From Deltaproteobacteria bacterium (GTDB lineage: Bacteria > Desulfobacterota > Syntrophia > Syntrophales > Smithellaceae): a DNA stretch of 9,091 nt. The notes under the pieces were generated by a model that was given only the letters and a program-made list of their open reading frames with translations, had not been told where the DNA came from and did not search any database. A program made the translations under genes and the position numbers. The stretch's first letter is position 1, and each line of letters opens with the position of its first letter. The stretch is from positions 1-9,091 of the forward strand of contig JAGFXG010000030.1 in the NCBI GenBank assembly GCA_017860985.1, given 5' to 3'. Positions 6,009 to 9,091 of this stretch are shown here, piece after piece.

Positions 6009-7418
6009 ATGGTCATTATTGTTCATTCCGCTGAATCTAAAGGAAGCATAGCCGCCAATATTGGCGGGCTGGACTACAGTTACTATTTCGTTTTGAAAAA
6101 ATACCGTCCAGTGCTGGAGAAATTCGCTTTCGTCATTGAAGTCAGAAATCCCGCGTCGGAAGTGGATGCCATCTATCAGAATTGTCAGGCTCGAGGCGAG
6201 CCCTGCCTTTTTTTATCCTTCACACCGCCTTTCAAAACAACTATGGATCTTCAGTGTCCCACCATATCCGTCTTTGCCTGGGAGTACCTGATGCTGCCGA
6301 CAGATGTGTGGGGAGGAGATCCCCGCAATGATTGGCGGAACGTGTTTCGCAGGCAGGGACGCACTATTACCCATTCCAGCTTTGCCGTGCGGTCAGTTCA
6401 ACTGGCTATGGGCAAGGATTTCCCGGTATGGTCCATTCCCGCGCCAGTATGGGATGATTATGCAAAACTATACCGGGAGGAAAAAACCTCCGCCCGGTCT
6501 GATGGAGTCGATTTGACATTGGATGTTAACTTTATTGACTTCAAAGGGTGCAGTGCGGTAACGACGATTCAAGACGACAAGACAGGATTTGTCGAACAAC
6601 GATCATCTTCTTCCGCGCACGGTAAAAAAGCTTGTCTACATTTGGAGGGCATTATTTACACAACCGTTTTCAATCCCAATGATGGTAGAAAAAACTGGAT
6701 GGACCTGCTCTGGGGATTTTGCTGGGCATTTCGGGAAGTGGAAGACGTGACTCTGGTGATGAAACTGGCTTATTATGATTATGAGACGGTTCGGGGACTC
6801 ATCATCAGAGAAATCAAGAAGCTGGCGCCGTTTAAGTGCCGTGTCGTTGCTTTGCATGGGTTTTTAGATGATGACAGTTATGCAAAACTCATCCGGGAAT
6901 CCACCTATGTGGTGAATACAGCGCATGGAGAGGGCCAGTGTCTGCCGCTGATGGAATATATGTCCGCGGGCAAACCGGCCGTTGCGCCTGCGCACACAGC
7001 CATGGAAGACTATGTCAACAGTGACAATGCTTTTGTGGTCAAATCGAGCATGGAATGGATTCACTGGCCGCATGACCCGCGATGTGCGCTGCGTACCTTT
7101 CGGTATCGGATCAACTGGGAATCCCTGTATCACGCCTATCAGGAAAGTTATACGGTGGCAAAAAATGATCCGAATCGCTATTTGCGTATGTCGCGCTGCG
7201 CAGTTGAAAGTCTGAAAATGTATTGTTCAAAAGCCGTTGCCGAAGAGCGATTGAAAATGGTCTTCCAGGTGTGTGGCATGTTCGATGAAGGATGGCTGAT
7301 TTCAAAGTGCAGGAAAACATGGCGCAAAACAGCCGGACTCAGACAATTATTGCAGGGAAAGTCTACTCATCTGTTTGTCCAAACTCGTTCTTTCCTGACA
7401 AAGTTCTTGGAAGTCTAG
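6009..7418 (+). CDS. GT4-type glycosyltransferase, paralog without the inserted domain
   Basis: A second retaining GT-B glycosyltransferase, clearly derived from the same ancestor as the gene just upstream. Shared blocks include YSYYFVL, EVDAIY, SVFAWE, NDWRNVF, PVWDD (W148), VFNPNDGRKNWMDL and the donor-site motif EGQCLPLME (E308, E316) followed by SAGKPAVAPAHTAMEDYV. It lacks the 140-residue domain of the neighbour but keeps the linker VDLTLDVNFID on one side of it. The C-terminus extends about 49 residues past the point where the paralog ends; this tail is basic and has no motif I know. The ATG at 6009 lies 5 bp after the preceding stop with only a weak ribosome site, so translational coupling is likely. 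Downstream, the frame ends at TAG right where the permease remnant begins. The pair probably adds successive or alternative sugars to the same glycan; the specificities are unknown. Confidence 0.85.
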   Translation: MVIIVHSAESKGSIAANIGGLDYSYYFVLKKYRPVLEKFAFVIEVRNPASEVDAIYQNCQARGEPCLFLSFTPPFKTTMDLQCPTISVFAWEYLMLPTDVWGGDPRNDWRNVFRRQGRTITHSSFAVRSVQLAMGKDFPVWSIPAPVWDDYAKLYREEKTSARSDGVDLTLDVNFIDFKGCSAVTTIQDDKTGFVEQRSSSSAHGKKACLHLEGIIYTTVFNPNDGRKNWMDLLWGFCWAFREVEDVTLVMKLAYYDYETVRGLIIREIKKLAPFKCRVVALHGFLDDDSYAKLIRESTYVVNTAHGEGQCLPLMEYMSAGKPAVAPAHTAMEDYVNSDNAFVVKSSMEWIHWPHDPRCALRTFRYRINWESLYHAYQESYTVAKNDPNRYLRMSRCAVESLKMYCSKAVAEERLKMVFQVCGMFDEGWLISKCRKTWRKTAGLRQLLQGKSTHLFVQTRSFLTKFLEV

Positions 7419-7646
7419 TCCATGCTGATGGTTGATTCAGTTTTTCTGCCTGAAGCAATACTGCCATGGTTTTGCCTCAATCCTATTGTATCTGTTGTAG
7501 TCGCGTATCAGTCGATTCTCTTATATGGGCAATGAACGCATTGGTCAACTCTTGTTACGGCAGTCATCATGGCGGCAGTCGAGTACCTGCTGGCCGTCAG
7601 TTTATACCGGAGACGCGCCAGCGAAATGATGGATGAAATCTTATGA
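7419..7646 (+). pseudogene. wzm: Remnant of an ABC-2 polysaccharide permease gene (wzm), C-terminal part only
   Basis: Reading the frame from 7419 gives about 75 codons that look like the end of a Wzm-type ABC-2 permease: LPEAILPWFCLNP, then VVVAYQSILLYGQ, a TGA stop at 7533-7535, then THWSTL in the same frame, a hydrophobic helix (VTAVIMAAVEYLLAVSLY), and RRRASEMMDEIL before the final TGA at 7644-7646. The LNP...AYQ...LLYG pattern, last helix and basic-acidic tail are typical of this family, whose full length is about 260-280 residues. The final TGA overlaps the wzt start as ATGA, the usual wzm-wzt coupling. The N-terminal three quarters are missing; upstream lies the glycosyltransferase with its unusual tail. 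The 5' limit of homology is unsure (7419-7440). I infer deletion plus a nonsense mutation; an assembly error is the alternative. Confidence 0.72.
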
Positions 7647-8902
7647 CGATTCTGCGTGTTCAAAATCTCGGGAAAGCGTATAAACAATATTTCAGTAACT
7701 GGTCACGCCTGGCGGAATGGTGTCTGCCATCTTCCCGTCCCCGGCACCATGATCACTGGGTTCTGCAGGACGTAAACTGTGAGATACGGCATGGTGAGGC
7801 GGTTGGCATTGTCGGCATGAACGGTGCCGGAAAGTCCACACTGCTGAAGATCATTGCCGGTACCATCCAGCCGACAACAGGAATCGTAGAAATGAACGGC
7901 CGGGTTGCAGCGCTTCTGGAATTGGGCATGGGTTTCCATCCCGAATTCACCGGTCGTCAAAATGTTATCATGGCTGGACAGCTATTTGGTTTACTCGTTG
8001 ATGAAATTCAGGTGCTCCTGCCAGAGATCGAGGCTTTTGCGGAAATCGGGGACTATATTGATCAGCCGGTGCGGACGTATTCCAGCGGCATGTTCGTTCG
8101 TTTGGCCTTTGCTGTGGCAACGGCAAAGAGACCGGATCTGCTGATTGTGGATGAAGCGCTATCGGTCGGTGATTCCTATTTTCAGCACAAAAGTTTCCGT
8201 AAAATCCGTTCCTTCCAGGAGGAGGGCACAACGCTGCTGCTGGTTTCTCATGATCGCAGTGCGATTCAATCTATCTGTGGTCGGGTGATCGTCTTGCATG
8301 AAGGAAAGGTCGTCAAGGAAGGGCCGGCGGAAGAAGCCATGGATTTCTACCACGCCCTGCTTGCCGCGCGCGATGTCAGTTTAATCAGGCAGGAACGCAA
8401 CGCTTTCGGAAAAGTTAAAACCATTTCTGGCGGTGGTGAGATCACCGTTTCGGAGGTTAGGCTACTGACCGGGGATGGAAAACCGGTGGAAGCGGTTGAG
8501 ACAGGAACAAACGTGAGACTGGAGATCACGGCCCGGGTCAACAAGCCGACTGAAGAAGCCGTGATGGGATTTATGATCAGGGATCGGTTCGGGCAAATGA
8601 TGTATGGCATCAACAGCTATCGGCTGGGTCAAACCATTGAACATCTGTCGGTGGGCGAGCAACTGGTCTTCTGTTTTGAATTTGTCATGAATTTGGGGAA
8701 AGGCAACTATTCCATTACGACGGCAATTTCCAAAATGGATTCGCATTTGTATGATAATTATGAGTGGTGCGACAGTGGTTTCATCTTTTCTGTATTCAAT
8801 ACTCGAAAGGCGGATTTTGCAGGAAGCGTTTTTTTAGATGCTGCCCTGTCGGTTCAGCGCCTTTCCATGAGTCCTGGCGTTAAGCAGGATGATAAAAGTT
8901 AG
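7643..8902 (+). CDS. wzt: Polysaccharide ABC transporter ATPase with C-terminal glycan-recognition domain
   Basis: The cytoplasmic ATPase that powers export of a lipid-linked O-antigen-type glycan through a Wzm permease. The nucleotide-binding domain (about 1-235) has Walker A GMNGAGKST (58-66), the ELGMGFHPEFTGRQN segment typical of the Wzt/TagH group, the signature as YSSGM (147-150 is SSGM), Walker B LLIVDE (D170, E171) and the switch histidine in SHD (H203). Residues about 262-405 form the beta-sandwich Wzt C-terminal domain, with the characteristic GFMIRDRFGQMMYGINS; in characterised homologues (E. coli O8/O9a) this domain binds the modified non-reducing end of the glycan. The length of 419 residues is normal and the ORF is intact. 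The ATG overlaps the stop of the permease remnant (ATGA); there is only a weak ribosome site, so the ancestral gene was probably translationally coupled. A partner permease is not in this window. Confidence 0.93.
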   Translation: MTILRVQNLGKAYKQYFSNWSRLAEWCLPSSRPRHHDHWVLQDVNCEIRHGEAVGIVGMNGAGKSTLLKIIAGTIQPTTGIVEMNGRVAALLELGMGFHPEFTGRQNVIMAGQLFGLLVDEIQVLLPEIEAFAEIGDYIDQPVRTYSSGMFVRLAFAVATAKRPDLLIVDEALSVGDSYFQHKSFRKIRSFQEEGTTLLLVSHDRSAIQSICGRVIVLHEGKVVKEGPAEEAMDFYHALLAARDVSLIRQERNAFGKVKTISGGGEITVSEVRLLTGDGKPVEAVETGTNVRLEITARVNKPTEEAVMGFMIRDRFGQMMYGINSYRLGQTIEHLSVGEQLVFCFEFVMNLGKGNYSITTAISKMDSHLYDNYEWCDSGFIFSVFNTRKADFAGSVFLDAALSVQRLSMSPGVKQDDKS

Positions 8903-8966
8903 TGCCTGAGATTGCTATTCAGCCATTTTAACGAACGGATAGTCATTTTGAAAGAATTGTATCGAT
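8903..8966 (+). other. Short gap after wzt
   Basis: Sixty-four bases with no strong stem followed by a T-run and no clear promoter. AAAGAA at 8951-8956 is a poor ribosome site for the following frame. Read-through transcription from wzt into the next gene is likely. Confidence 0.4.
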
Positions 8967-9091
8967 ATGATGGGAAAGCTTAAAAGACTTGGCGATAGAT
9001 TCGTCAGATATTTCAAAAAAAAGGGAACCCGAAACTCTGCGCCGGGGGAATTAGATCCTCGTTTATGTGGATTGAGAGATGCGGTAAAACG
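8967..9091 (+). CDS. Start of an unrecognised gene, cut by the window end
   Basis: An open frame begins with two adjacent ATG codons (8967 and 8970) and stays open for 41 codons to the edge. The N-terminus is strongly basic (MGKLKRLGDRF, then RYFKKKG) and could form an amphipathic helix lying on the membrane, after which the chain becomes ordinary soluble sequence. No family motif is visible in this part. Genes in this position after wzt often encode methyltransferases or glycosyltransferases that build or cap the exported glycan, but nothing seen here chooses among them. The same strand and a 64-bp gap suggest it belongs to the wzt operon. Confidence 0.55.
   Translation, partial: MMGKLKRLGDRFVRYFKKKGTRNSAPGELDPRLCGLRDAVK

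Noticed and set aside
7533..7535. TGA as a possible selenocysteine or programmed read-through codon in the permease
   Set aside because: The permease is already missing its N-terminal three quarters, this family is not known to contain selenocysteine, and no strong hairpin follows the codon.

Overview
The window is part of a surface-polysaccharide locus of a Gram-negative bacterium, most likely an O-antigen or similar cell-surface glycan made by the ABC-transporter-dependent route. The clearest marker is a full-length Wzt-type ATPase with a C-terminal glycan-recognition domain, surrounded by four glycosyltransferases, a membrane-anchored SGNH hydrolase-like protein and a YdcF/ElyC-like DUF218 envelope protein. 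All genes are on the + strand. The mix would fit a deltaproteobacterium (Desulfobacterota or similar), but that is only an impression; nothing in the sequence fixes the taxon.

Layout. Block 1 (17-2895) is a compact operon: SGNH hydrolase-like protein, a WaaE/KdtX-like family 2 glycosyltransferase with a forced TTG start, and a second family 2 glycosyltransferase of the rhamnosyltransferase-like type. An AT-rich spacer of 564 bp (2896-3459) follows. It holds a probable intrinsic terminator near 3014-3036, a candidate sigma-70-type promoter near 3187-3213, and a leader of about 240 nt with small hairpins. Block 2 (3460-4212) is the DUF218 gene. Block 3 (4315-8902) has two tandem paralogous GT4-type glycosyltransferases, a broken remnant of an ABC-2 permease gene (wzm), and wzt. 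A new reading frame starts at 8967 and runs off the window.

How the genes fit together. The cytoplasmic glycosyltransferases would assemble a lipid-linked glycan. Wzt, with a Wzm permease, would recognise and export it. The SGNH protein, with its catalytic domain predicted in the periplasm, could modify it (for example by O-acylation) or trim it.

Two things stand out. First, the permease that should precede wzt survives only as about 70 C-terminal codons (7419-7646) with an in-frame TGA, still joined to wzt by an ATGA overlap. The local exporter is therefore incomplete, and an intact permease must lie elsewhere if Wzt works. Second, the two GT4 paralogs are collinear except for one precise 140-residue difference. 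The first carries an inserted beta-rich domain with a GFYEPESWGTWS motif, and the second has only the flanking linker. I see no tRNA or rRNA gene, CRISPR array, transposase or phage gene.
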